A stretch of DNA of 64,000 bases, from assembly GCF_052857255.1 (NCBI RefSeq), contig NC_135498.1, forward strand, positions 114,431,634 to 114,495,633, given 5' to 3'. Below the pieces are notes generated by a model, which had not been told where the DNA came from, did not search any database, and worked only from the letters and a program-made list of their open reading frames with translations. The translations under genes were made by a program, and so were the position numbers. Positions within the stretch are counted from its first letter, which is position 1, and every line of letters starts with the position of its first letter. This stretch comes from Amblyomma americanum (lineage: Eukaryota; Arthropoda; Arachnida; Ixodida; Ixodidae). Shown piece after piece: positions 48,803-59,550 of the stretch.

Positions 48803-49943
48803 GTAGGAACACTTTTCATGACGGGCCTCTAAAAAAATCCTTGTTTACTAACTCATACTCTCTTATATCTAATTCGACACGTGATTTTAGCGATAAGGAG
48901 AGGACGGCAGATTTTACTAATATATACCAGTCGAAAAATAAACGACAGACAAAAAAATCGTACTGAAGCGGTAACCTGGTTCAAGCATCAGCCTCGCTTG
49001 CGGGAGTTGCGGGATTCGATCCTAGAGTGTCGTTTGGCCATCGGTAATACAATGGGTGCCCACCAGTGAAAAAATGCAATACAATACAGACTTGCTGCTG
49101 GCCACTTTCTTGGCTTAACAAGGCAAAATGCTTGAGAAATATGCCTTTGACCCCACCTTGTGTAAGAAAAAACACTTGTGCGGTGTCGTCCTTTGGTAAA
49201 AATGCACCATAAAAACTCCTTGACGCCTTGCCTGCTGTCTTCGTTTTGTTTTTATGTTACTCTAATTTATTTACCCACATGCTATGGTCTTGTTTTCAAA
49301 AGGTTCATGAAAAAGGTGCCTGGGTTGGGTGTAAAATGCTTGCATTATGTACAGCGCAGGCCACCGAGCGTTCACGCCACGTACGAGAGAACAAAACCAA
49401 GAGGATAATTTGCAATGCATTTTTTAAAACTTACCGCTTTCGCACTTCGCGATGATCAATGACGCCGTGCTTTTGCGCGAAACCTGCACATGCCGTTATG
49501 TCGTGGAAGTGACTTCAGCAGGCGGTGGTTATCATTTGTTCACAGCGCCATCTCTTTCAGACATCACGAAGGAACAGTGGCCGCAGCCACACCGGCGGGT
49601 CAGGGAGCACCGCCCGCCGAGGAATTCCCGCCCTCGCCGGCAGCCGGTGGAGGTAGCGCAAGGAATCAGTGGGTTGGGCCGGCGGAAGAGCGCCGACGTT
49701 TCAGCGATCAAAAATTGACTAGAGCAGGAAAGCAAGAAGGCGGAAAATTCAAGTTTAGACTGCAAATAACGCAGCTTGCACAAATCGCATTAAAAATTCT
49801 TACTGCAGGGTATTTGTTAAGCAGCGTCCTTTAACCTCCTAGGATTCCACTACTTTACTGAGCCCCAGTCACAGCCCCTGTAAGGCCATTCTTGTTTTAG
49901 GGCCAGTAACAACGCGCAAACATTATCTTTTCGAATCGCAGCT

Positions 49944-50005
49944 GTTTAAAGCTCCAAGATAATAATAAAATTATTAAATTTAATTATTATCTTGGAGCTT
50001 TAAAC
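49944..50005. repeat. 62-bp near-perfect AT-rich palindrome
   Basis: The arms 49944-49966 and 49983-50005 are exact 23-bp reverse complements (gtttaaagctccaagat... and ...atcttggagctttaaac). After one mismatch the pairing continues inward for five more bases, leaving a tiny loop. Confidence 0.95.
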
Positions 50006-51879
50006 TTTCCAGAACTAGAGACCAGTAGGACATATCGTAAAGGAACAGTTATGGCCCGCCAGTAAGACCTGACATTAAAAAATCACCTGGTCTACCTGGA
50101 TAAGTAGAAGCCGTTCTTTTTTAGTGTTAGCAAATGTTTCAGCCAAGTCGAGCGCTTTTTCAGATTCTACTCAGTTGATATTCCTACATTAGTTTTAAAA
50201 TCATTTTATAGGTGAAGCAAACCACACTTCGAAACTATGTGCGCCATGATGAATTTAATGATCGTAAGCCGTTCATGAGCAGCACAGATGTCCCGGCCTT
50301 CCTTGCTGATGCTATTATGACCAATTCCGTGAAGGACAGTAGTGAAGTTACTAGCACAAATGTTCAACGGCAGTTGAAATTGCAGCACGCCATAAATGTG
50401 CAGCAGAACATTGACTGGCAAAGCTTACGTAACTTTCGTTAGCAAGCGGAGCCTATATGCTGCTTGTGGAGGTAACAGTTTTGGTGCCGGCTGGAGAGGC
50501 TCTGCTCATCATCGCTTCTACTTTCATTTCAGTGTCACTGTATACAGCATGTTTTACGTAATTTGAGCTAAGGTTGAAAAAAATAGCAGACTATATAGAG
50601 TATAAAACCAACGGCATACTGCTTTTCCTAGTGCCGTTCTTGTGGTGTTCGCGAGTTTCCATTTCCAGAGTGCTGTGCCCGAGTTTTGGTTTCGGCAACG
50701 CAAGACCCATCGCCAGAGATCCGAGCAGCCGCACATGCGCCGAGAGCGCGGTCCCCTCTCTTGTAAACTTACCCATGTATCCTCTAATTAGTGAATAAGC
50801 CAAGATTAATGTTATAAGATTTGTAATCTTCATTTGAGGATAAAGCGCTTTTTGTTAGGTTGCAAAGAGGTTAAAAACCATGCTCAAGAATTCTGGGTAG
50901 GATGTATCTTTGACGTGGTCCTTTTTTCGTGGCATTTAAAGCAAGCCTATAAAATATGAAAGAAAGCTGCCTGATGACGTTCTAACTCTCCCGTACTGTA
51001 GAACAGTCGACTGGGGTTGAAAAAAATACGGATTGTGCCCTTTATCTATGATGCAGTAAGCTGCCGACGCCTCTGTTAGCGCCGGCTGAAATTGTGTCAG
51101 CGCTTTCTGTCTCGGTGCCGTCTGCGATGAGTAATAGTCAGGCCTCCGAAAGTGAATTGAAACAAAGATTTTATTTTGCCGTTACGCAGACAAAACAAAC
51201 AATGAAAGAAAATTGTTAACTTTCGTTGTTAAAGTAGCGCGCGTTTATTTTTTAGTGAAAAAGAATTTTGGTAGTACGATATAACTAAAGAACGAATGTC
51301 CTTCAAAGGAGTCTCTCCAGTAATTGGTGGCGACACATTTTCCTCCCTTACCGATCCTCCTCCTCTCCTTCTTCACCAATCCCCTTGAACCCGCTAGCAT
51401 GAAATTGCAGGGCGTGGCAGAGGAATTGGGAATAACCACTTCTTTATCGGACTAATAGCGGTGCTATGGAAATCGGTCGACGCCATTGGCCGGAAGGCGT
51501 CCTTTCAGGGGCATCCTCCGCTTTGTTCTTGAGTTTTATTCAATTATAGCTGAATTCTCTGCGATATCCGTGGCATGAGTGAAGCCTTCTGGCGGGTCAC
51601 GTGAGTCAATTTCCAGTGGCTGTAAAAACAGCTGTGAAGAGATTTGACAATGCACCTGAAGGCTCAGGATGTGATTATAGCATACTCTGACATGATCCAC
51701 GCCAAAATATTGCACCAACCACCCGAAATTTGACTTTGATGTGACCATGGCCGAAATCTACAAAAACTGTAGGGTGGATTCCAGAGAGGTAGTATGACAC
51801 GTCATCAACATGGCTCATGCACAAATATGTCATGGACCAGCCGATATTTGTCCTTAGAATTACCTTGGCCGAATTTGAC

Positions 51880-52160
51880 TACAGGTTAATCCGGGTGTGC
51901 TCGGGTGCAGGACAGGCTTGAAATACTCACAAAATGAAATTGGCACACTCCCAAAAATGGGGTAGGCCCACACCTTGATTTGAAAAGATTTGAAAATCAG
52001 TTGACCCACCGTAAGAACCGACCTCGGACATCCCCTAAATCGCCTTGGCCCACACCCAAAATTTTGAAAATTGAGTTGACCCACGTTCGTAACAGATTTG
52101 CGACACTTCCATAATAGGTTTGGCCCATGCCCAAAATTTGGGTGACCCGCCATGCTTTCG
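51880..52160. repeat. Diverged minisatellite, unit about 65-80 bp
   Basis: Repeated order of words: '(t/a)ggcccacaccc(t/a)', 'aaaattttgaaaat', '(g)agttgacccac'. Anchor words 'gacccaccg', 'gacccacgt' and 'gacccgcca' lie near 52003, 52078 and 52145. Weaker relatives extend to about 51680. Confidence 0.75.
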
Positions 52161-54910
52161 CACAATATTTAGTAGTTAGCAGAGCTAACACACCAGCTGT
52201 TTTTAATCACTGCGCAGCCCTGCAGCCCAGTCCACTGGCCGCTCAGTTGGGCACTGTCGGAGTCCACGCTTCGCCCGTTCAAAACATAGTGGAGAGCAAT
52301 ACAATTATTTCCCTTCATATTTAGCAGGTTTTTATAACCATTTGAACAAAAAGGACCGCAAATTGCTTTGAAAAAAGGGAAGAAAAAGATTTTGTGGCTG
52401 ATGAACCCTAAATAAGAGACAGCAAAGCACCAAGCAGGAAGAAAACATGCACTCATTAGAGAACCGGCGCGCACCCGGTAGCTTCCTTTCTTTTTTCAGT
52501 CCCTGCTCAACCCTCCATCTTACGGCGCAGTCAGGTGTCCACCGAGATATGTCAGACAGTTGCTGCGTCATTTCCTTAACCTCAAAAGCCAATTTTAATT
52601 TTCATTTCACCTGGGTGCAGGGGATTTAACCGGGCAAAGCACCTACCACATGCTCAGTGGATGCTCAAACCGTCGAACGTACGAAACATATTTTCCAACT
52701 GATAATGACACAAACACTTTCTTCACAGTCCAGAGAACTAACAGCAACAATCAGGAGGACCCCATCACGCATAAGATCTGAATACTTGAGTATGCTGTCC
52801 ACGGCAGCGCCTTTACGAGTGTTTTGCTGCTTAAAGTGACGCCAGCGCTTTGTGCGCACAAACTTGGGTGGAAGTAACAGCAAGAAAAAAGAAAGTCCTC
52901 GTCAATAGTATCCGTATCCGCTTACAGTATACACTTCAGCCCCGCTATAACGAAGCGGTTTATAAAACGTTAGTGGGTATGACGAAGGTGGTGTTCTTTT
53001 TTTGGTGAAAAATGCCGCTTTGTGAGGCGCCCTCAATTCTTAGCGACTATGATATCTAAACCACCGAATCAATGGAAGGAGAGTGCATGGGCTAACCACA
53101 TCAGCGCCGGGGAGTGCGGAGCAATGCTCCAAGCCGCCGAGAGGCGTCGCAGTTACGCGCTACGAGGAAAAAACGGAACACTGCGGCCGGCGCACGTGCC
53201 AAAAAGAAAGAGGGAAGTCATGCTTACTATTTTATTGTGGTCTCGGAAGTTTCCATTGTATTGATATGCCGCCATTATTTGAGATGGCTGTCGGCAGCCA
53301 CCCCTGCGACAGTAAGACTTGTCGCGCACATCTCCTTATAAGGTCGTCATGTGCGGACGTGTATTCGGCGCTTACTTTCTTCTTGTTTCTTTGCATCGAC
53401 TTTGGGATATGCATACCCAAGAGTTTCAGACAAAGGCATATTTGAACGGGAACCCTTTTATGAACTCAACTTTTTCATATAAAATACAATTTCACTATAA
53501 CAATCAATACATCCGCAGATCACCCGACGGCAGTCTTACATTTCTTTTCTATTAAAGTTTTTGTAGCTGTCAAAAGCTTTCCCTGTTGATTTTCAATGGC
53601 AGTCTTAACTGTTCGATTGCTATCGATGGAAACACTTTGAACGAAAAATTTTGCTACATGTCCGAAGAAAGGACCAATACCATCAATATTTCCACAACAG
53701 TATCTTGCAGTTTTCCAATATTCAAATTTTTTGTCCCAGAATGTTGTACATGAATGACCGAAGTGGCGTGCGTCCACGCAGAGACCAAAATAGCGTTCGA
53801 TTTTTATTCCAGCGCGAAGCCCAACCGTTGTTGTTGTGACCCTCACATGATGGCACATGCCCACGCAGGGGGACTGGCCAACCGTTATCGGCGGGCCATC
53901 CCAAGCGTTCACTGCGCGTCTTCTTGGGCTTTCTTTTTCTCAGATCGACTTCGGAGGATCTTCGCGCAAACATTGTGTGTCTGCGCAGGAATGCTTTGTT
54001 ACAATCTGGTCGTCGGTCCCATAAGCTTTAGCGGCTCTCCTCTACTGCTGTATACTGTATACAACTTGGAACCGTGGGCTCGTACGTTCTACGTGAGAGC
54101 GTGGTTTTCCCGAGGTTTTTGACCTTAGACAAAGAGCGAGCGACAACTGAGGTCTTGGGCTTCGGAGGCGATCGTCATCTTCCCGCGCCCTTGCTTTGCA
54201 GCGCGCACTGCCCTAGATGTAATGATTGGTTTATTTCAGGTTCTCTAATATTCGATGTTTTTATGATATGCCACTGGAGTGTACTTTTCTGTGAACAAGT
54301 CAGTGAATTCAGTTCTCTCTATTTAGTTCGGCCCAGCATGTAGTATTCTGCAGCTAGGTGATCATAGATCGACGAAGAAAAAAGGAGGGACCTGCGAAAA
54401 GGAAGAACGCTGCAACACGGCTAGGCGATTCCATAAAAAAACAAAATAAATTTAATTCCCCTGACTTTTCCTCTACAGACCTTGCCCGAAAACATCGTTG
54501 GTACGTTTGTAATCTCATCCTCTTGGGCCGGTCGGGGGAGCTTTCTGTTCGCCCGCGCCCCACGCGGGTTTTCTATGACCCGGCAAAATCCGTCAAAACA
54601 GCAGGAGCACGCAGATATTCCAGCCCTCATGGGGAGCTCCAGGGACAGTGTAAACAACTTCACAACCGGAACCGACTTCCTCCTAGAAACAATTGCCCAG
54701 AGGGGCACTTTTCCCTTCGCGACACGCCTCTGTGAAAGTGTTTTTAAACAGACAAATCGCCTCTTTGCCTCCGCTCTATCAAGTAATGTGACAGCACCCG
54801 AAGCTGATTGGCTACATCTTGCAGCAATGTCCCTTCGTCACTTGTTTCTTCTCTCTACTGGTGGGCCTTCCTTCCTTCTCTCCACGTGTCTTCCTCTTCA
54901 GGTCACACTC

Positions 54911-55145
54911 TCGCGGTGGCTAAGCGGTTATCGCGCTCGAAAATTGACGCCGAGGACGTGGATTAAGTCCTGGATACGGTGGCCGCATTTCGATGGGGAC
55001 TAAATGCAGAGTGCCCGTGTAGTGTTCGAAGTGAGGTATGTCAGTGCAGGTTAGAGAACCGCTTTTGCCGAAATACTTCCGGAAAGCTCCGCTACAGCGC
55101 CTCTTTCTGTCTCACGTCTTTCTCTCCCTCCTTTCTCACGGCGCG
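54911..55145 (+). repeat. Degenerate tick SINE (long-tailed family)
   Basis: The head gcggtggctaagcggttatcgcgctcg is good. The B-box region is eroded (ggattaagtcctgg). The body has 'atgtcagtgcaggttagagaacc' and a CT-rich stretch ending 'ctccctcctttctcacggcgcg', as in the 9.1- and 62.1-kb copies. Confidence 0.8.
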
Positions 55146-56194
55146 ATCAATGTGCTGATCGTGAAACTAGGCAATGAATGCGCCTTTGATCTTGCCTAAA
55201 GAAGCAATTTTCACTCTGCTGACAACACGAGCCCGCTATGTAACCACCACGTCGGGAGTTAAAGCAAGGAACAGTGGTCGCTCTAAAAAAATGAAACATG
55301 CATGTTATATTGTATTGACTTGTGTCAAGTGGCCATCTGACATCCTTTCTTCTAAAAAATCGCTAACTTGACAGCTTTTTGATGTCACTGGTTCTAACTA
55401 ATTGCATCTGATGTTTTTTTTTCTTTCGTTCCTTAGTTTTGTTCATGAGCATACACTGCATTTTTTTCAATAATATTGACTTCATGGTCAGCGCTCTTAT
55501 ACCTGTCGAAGCGTAAAACCGCTCACTCCGTGCTTTTTTGCTTGTCATCGAAATATACTTACTTCCATCTTCTCACTAACTTTAGCGCCTATATGCCGCG
55601 GCGTAGCCTCTTATAAACATGAATGATACTGAATGAGCGGCGGCCAGTAATACATGATATTTTGATTAGAAGAATTAGCACTTCTCTACCGCGAGTGTGT
55701 GGTGATCGTTATTTCCATTAAAAAGATTACAAATGGGGCAAAAAGTTTACAGCAGGTTTATTTTTAGTGTTTTCTTTTCAATAGAACGTGTATTTGTTCG
55801 CTGACTGTGAACCCAATCCATCTAAGTACTAAATAGACGCCAAAAAGCACAACGGAACATATCTTCATGTAGCATACAAGGTGTAATATTTTTACACTTC
55901 TGTCCCTTTTCAAGTGCGCGGAAGTGAGAATCAGAATTTCCCTTCCTACATTCCTAATGAGCACCCCGTGTTTAAATTCACGCCGGCCACAGGACCACAG
56001 GTGGCTGATGCTGAAAGCACTGCCTACACTTCCTGCATATCCCTTGTGCCTCAACGTATTTCTGGCACCAGTTAAATGAGATTAGTTTTTTAAGACATAT
56101 TAACAGTGGTGCCGCTTACCGAAGGGAGCCCGTCTTACACCTGTAAATTTAACAATGTCCACTTCCGTGACTTATATACCTCTCTTTCTCATAG

Positions 56195-56263
56195 GTACCT
56201 GTTGGATGCAAGAACGACTGTGAAGGGATTTATTACACTGTGCAAAACAATGTGTCTTGCTAC
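56195..56263 (+). CDS. Evasin-like secreted protein, exon 5 (cysteines 2-4)
   Basis: A 69-base exon after tctctttctcatag, with the consensus donor gtatgt; phase 0 at both ends. It encodes 23 residues. They include a Cys-x3-Cys pair (CKNDC) and, 12 residues later, a further cysteine followed by Tyr. Spacing across exons 4 and 5 is C-x16-C-x3-C-x12-C, inside the first half of the class A evasin pattern as I recall it (C-x14-17-C-x3-C-x11-16-C). An N-glycosylation site (Asn-Val-Ser) precedes the last cysteine, and evasins are typically N-glycosylated. The second half (four more cysteines) is not found before 64000, so more exons should lie downstream. Evasins bind host chemokines and damp leukocyte recruitment at the bite; that activity is inferred from family. 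Confidence 0.8.
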
Positions 56264-56476
56264 GTATGTAACCAATTTTGTTATTCTGTTATATAAGTTG
56301 CCGATGTCTCCTTTGTAATCAGGCTCAATGAGAGCCAAGATTGTTGCCAGAAACTTCCGCAGCAAATTATGTGATCGTCTTGATACGAAAATACAGCATT
56401 TATTTGACACAATATTTAACGGCCGTATGTAAATCTGCACTGTCCATCCATTGAATGAAAACGCAATCATAATAGA

Positions 56477-56720
56477 GCCGCCGTGGTGGCTCAGTCGATA
56501 TGCGCTTCGCTGCCGACCCGGAAGACGCGGTTTCGATCACGGCCGCGCCGGCAGCGGCGATCGCATTTCGATGAAGGCAAAATTCCAGAGGCCATTGTAC
56601 TGTCCGATGTCAGTTCACTTTAAAGTACCCCAGGTGGTCCAGATTTCCGGAGCCCTTCGTTACGGCGTCCCTCAAAGCCTGAGTCGCTGTGGCATGTTAA
56701 ACGCGCATAAATCAAATCAA
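56477..56720 (+). repeat. Ruka-type SINE
   Basis: The head gccgccgtggtggctcagtcga is followed by a slightly altered B box (ggtttcgatcacgg), body blocks 'gatgtcagttcactttaaagtaccccaggtgg', the 3' block 'ggcgtccctcaaagcctgagtcgc', and an aaatcaaatcaa tail. Possible diverged target duplication gcaatcataata / gcattcataaca. Confidence 0.9.
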
Positions 56721-56879
56721 GCATTCATAACATTGCGTTGTATGTATAGGATAGTACTTTTTTCAACAGTAATGTTCAAGGGTTGCAATCACAACGCTGC
56801 ATGTTTTGTATGAAAAGAAATACGCCTATCCCCTTCGACCTGGGCGACTGTTTATTCGCCATACATGTATGCGCCTTAC

Positions 56880-57871
56880 TTACTGTCACCACTTCACGCA
56901 CTTTAGCGTGCGCTCCCAGAGACCCTTAGAGCGTGTGGGGGTAGCGGTCTCGGTCACAAAGGAGATGCCCGAATCAGCGTGGTAAGCTCCGCCGGAGGCC
57001 AGCTAGCAAGTGACAAGGGGGTTGGTCGTTTGGTGTCCAGCTCTCGCCGGCCGCAAGCCAGAGAATGGGTCGCAGCCAAAGGTCACAAAAAAATATTAAG
57101 TTTATACAGCTAAGAGGCGATGCAGAGATTTCACACTCACCCGTACGACCACATACAAAGTGATTCACAAATACCATGCAACGCGTGCAAAGTAACACTT
57201 GAGAGAGATAACAATTCAACAAAATCTTTGCACCTAAACTGCACTAACACAGAGAGAAAAACAAACAAAACACAATTTGTTCACCGGGCACTGCGACTGT
57301 CTGACGACCTGAGGAGCTCGACGGGGCCAATCCGCAGACTGGCGCACGTTGCCTCGCTGGTCCTTGGCTGGTCGAGTGGTGCTCTCCCGGGAGTCAAGCG
57401 GGCGCGCTTCTCGGAAACTTAAACGGCGGCTCGGGCTAACCGACAGTGGTTGCAGCCCCTCATGTATAGCCGCAGACCGCGTCTGTTTGTTCGTCGTGCC
57501 AAGGCAGGCGCGCGCATACACGCAGCTTGAACTGCACGAACTCCTTCTCCTTCCCGCGCTGGGCGCGCGACCCCATTGGTCGAGCACAGAAATCACCGTC
57601 CAGGAAAATCTAGATTGTCGGTACGGGGCCGGCGAGTGCGAACGCGCTACGCATCGGCTCTGCACAAGCACGGCGATTTCGTCCGGATTTGAACCCACGC
57701 AGTGCCAACGTCTTCGCTGCAGCGTTCGTAAAGGTGAGCGCTACCATCTATTCAAATTTCGTGGCCGTCGGTCCCCCGTAAATGGGCCCACGGGCCGAAA
57801 ACCGCCCTTTGCCGATCAGCTGCCGCACTAGGCGCTAAGCATAAGCCGCTCGACCTCCCCTACTCGCCAGC
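56880..57871. other. GC-rich unassigned segment, probably 5' leader of the downstream LINE in part
   Basis: About 57700-57871 reads like a LINE leader running directly into the ORF1 start. The part before it (56880-57700) is GC-rich and opens long frames on both strands, but none shows a domain I recognise. It could be another element's non-coding end. Confidence 0.45.
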
Positions 57872-59550
57872 ATGGAGGTCCACGTGATCGGAGAGACAAT
57901 CAACCCGAAGGACTACGATCCCAGGGACTGGAACCATATCTTGAGCTTACCCGCCCGTCAGAAAGGAGCACCTAAAAACAAGGACCAGGCGAATACCACC
58001 ACCGGCTCACGACCTGAAGATTCAGTTTACCAAGCGTCCCAGCTGCGCGCGACGCGTCTCGCGGCGCAAAGGTCGCAACGCCAGCCGCGGTTGTCTGGGG
58101 ATACCTACAAGATAGTGTTTCGGTCAAACGGGGACTCAACTTAACCGACTTTCAACCGCGACAGCTTCGCCTGGCCCTGATATCTGCAGCCAAGGACCGC
58201 CAAGTCCCGGACACACCAACGTGCGTATCCACCCCCTAAACAACACCTGCACGATGAGTACCCCGCATCAAGACAACGGGCTACGCCTGGCCGCCATCAA
58301 ACAAATCTCAATTCGAACCCAAATCTACACCGTCACCGCCTACATCGCCCCCCCCCCCCCCCCGGATGGTGCAGTAAGAGGAGTAATCACTAATGCCTAC
58401 TGGGAAGAAACCCCAGCACAGATTCTTGAAGACCTCATCACGGGCAACCCTGGCGTCCCCATCATTGATGCACGCCGCATGGGACAGACCCGTTCGATCC
58501 TCACCACCTTCCGTGCGGGTCCAGTGCCCCAAACCATCTCCTATGGAGGCGGTCTCCACAACTGCACTTTATATAGAGGACACCTTGATGCTTGCACAAA
58601 CTGTAGAAAACCAGGGTATCGCGCGGATGAGTGTACCCTTCAGCGTACGCACAACTGTTCAAGATGCGGTATCCCCCAGCCACGAGAGGACACTCCGACA
58701 TACACCCCAGCCTGCATACTCTGTGGAGAGGCGCCCACATGAGGGTACTAAAGGTTGCAAAGCGATGAGACGGCGCTCACCGCAACCGCACACTTCCCGC
58801 ACACCGGAGCGAGACGCGGACCGCGCCAGCGTTCGTCGCTCTAGCAAGTCTCGCTCATCGTCTCGTCGCCGCCAGGCCTAACAGCCTACACAACTTTCCT
58901 GGGCAGAGTAGCAGGCAACAGGCTCAAAGCTACCAGCAAGCCCTCAATCCCCCCCGCCCACACAGGTGGACGCCCTTGACCGAAAGCTACAGGCCCTGCG
59001 AGAGGAGGTGAGTCGTCTTACCTCTCTCATCAAGACCCCCACCTCTACCCCTCTACCGCTTCCGCCATTAGTCCCTCCCACGCAACCCACGCTGCTACCT
59101 GAAACACCCACTGAAAACATGGAACGATCTGACTCCCAAACCCCCACCTCACCCCCACCCAAGAAAGAAACGCACAACAGAGCACCCACCGGTCACCCTG
59201 ACCGGCCTTCAATCCCTATAGGCCCGCATGGGTGTTAAACTCGCCGAAATGGACGCGCGTCTAGAGGCAAAATTCAATCAACTCATCGACCACCTGTCCC
59301 AATGCTTCGAGCAACATATTTAAGCGGCATTTACGCCCATGTTGCACGCCTTTGAGATGAGCCTCGCACGGTACGACACCCGCCTCCAAACAAAAGAGCA
59401 GGTCCTTCCCTCACTGCACCTACCCAATACCCCCATCAATCCCGTCCACCTACCCCACAGAACCCCCTACCCAACCCACCTACCCTCACTCCACCGAAGC
59501 TACAGTATGGCGGGGCGACCACCTAATTCCTTATTAATACTGCAATAGAA
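57872..59550 (+). pseudogene. I-type LINE ORF1 (gag-like, zinc knuckles, coiled coil), frameshifted
   Basis: The start ATG at 57872 opens 90 codons, then a stop. The protein continues in another frame from about 58221 to 58742 with an RNA-binding region (ITNAYWEETPAQIL, IIDARRMGQTRSILTTF) and three Cys-rich knuckles: CTNCRKPGYRADEC, CSRCG and CILCG. A third frame carries a Ser/Arg-rich stretch (58750-58880). A predicted coiled coil follows (near 58966: LDRKLQALREEVSRLTSLI), then a Pro/Thr-rich tail. A run of 16 C (58348-58363) lies in the reading frame and is a likely frameshift source. These features are those of tick I-clade ORF1 proteins. Confidence 0.85.

Larger units (their letters stand above)
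48803..56194 (+). other. Intron 4 of evasin-like gene (7.4 kb)
   Basis: A GTAGGA donor and TCTTTCTCATAG acceptor, phase 0. It contains a long palindrome (49944-50005), a diverged minisatellite (51880-52160) and a SINE (54911-55145). The CpG-rich frame at 49490-49834 is unrecognised. Stretches 50006-51879, 52161-54910 and 55146-56194 hold nothing else I can support. Confidence 0.6.

Noticed and set aside
57234..57831. Long frames on both strands in GC-rich DNA before the LINE
   Set aside because: No domain recognised, and frames are open on both strands, as expected from GC-rich non-coding leader sequence.
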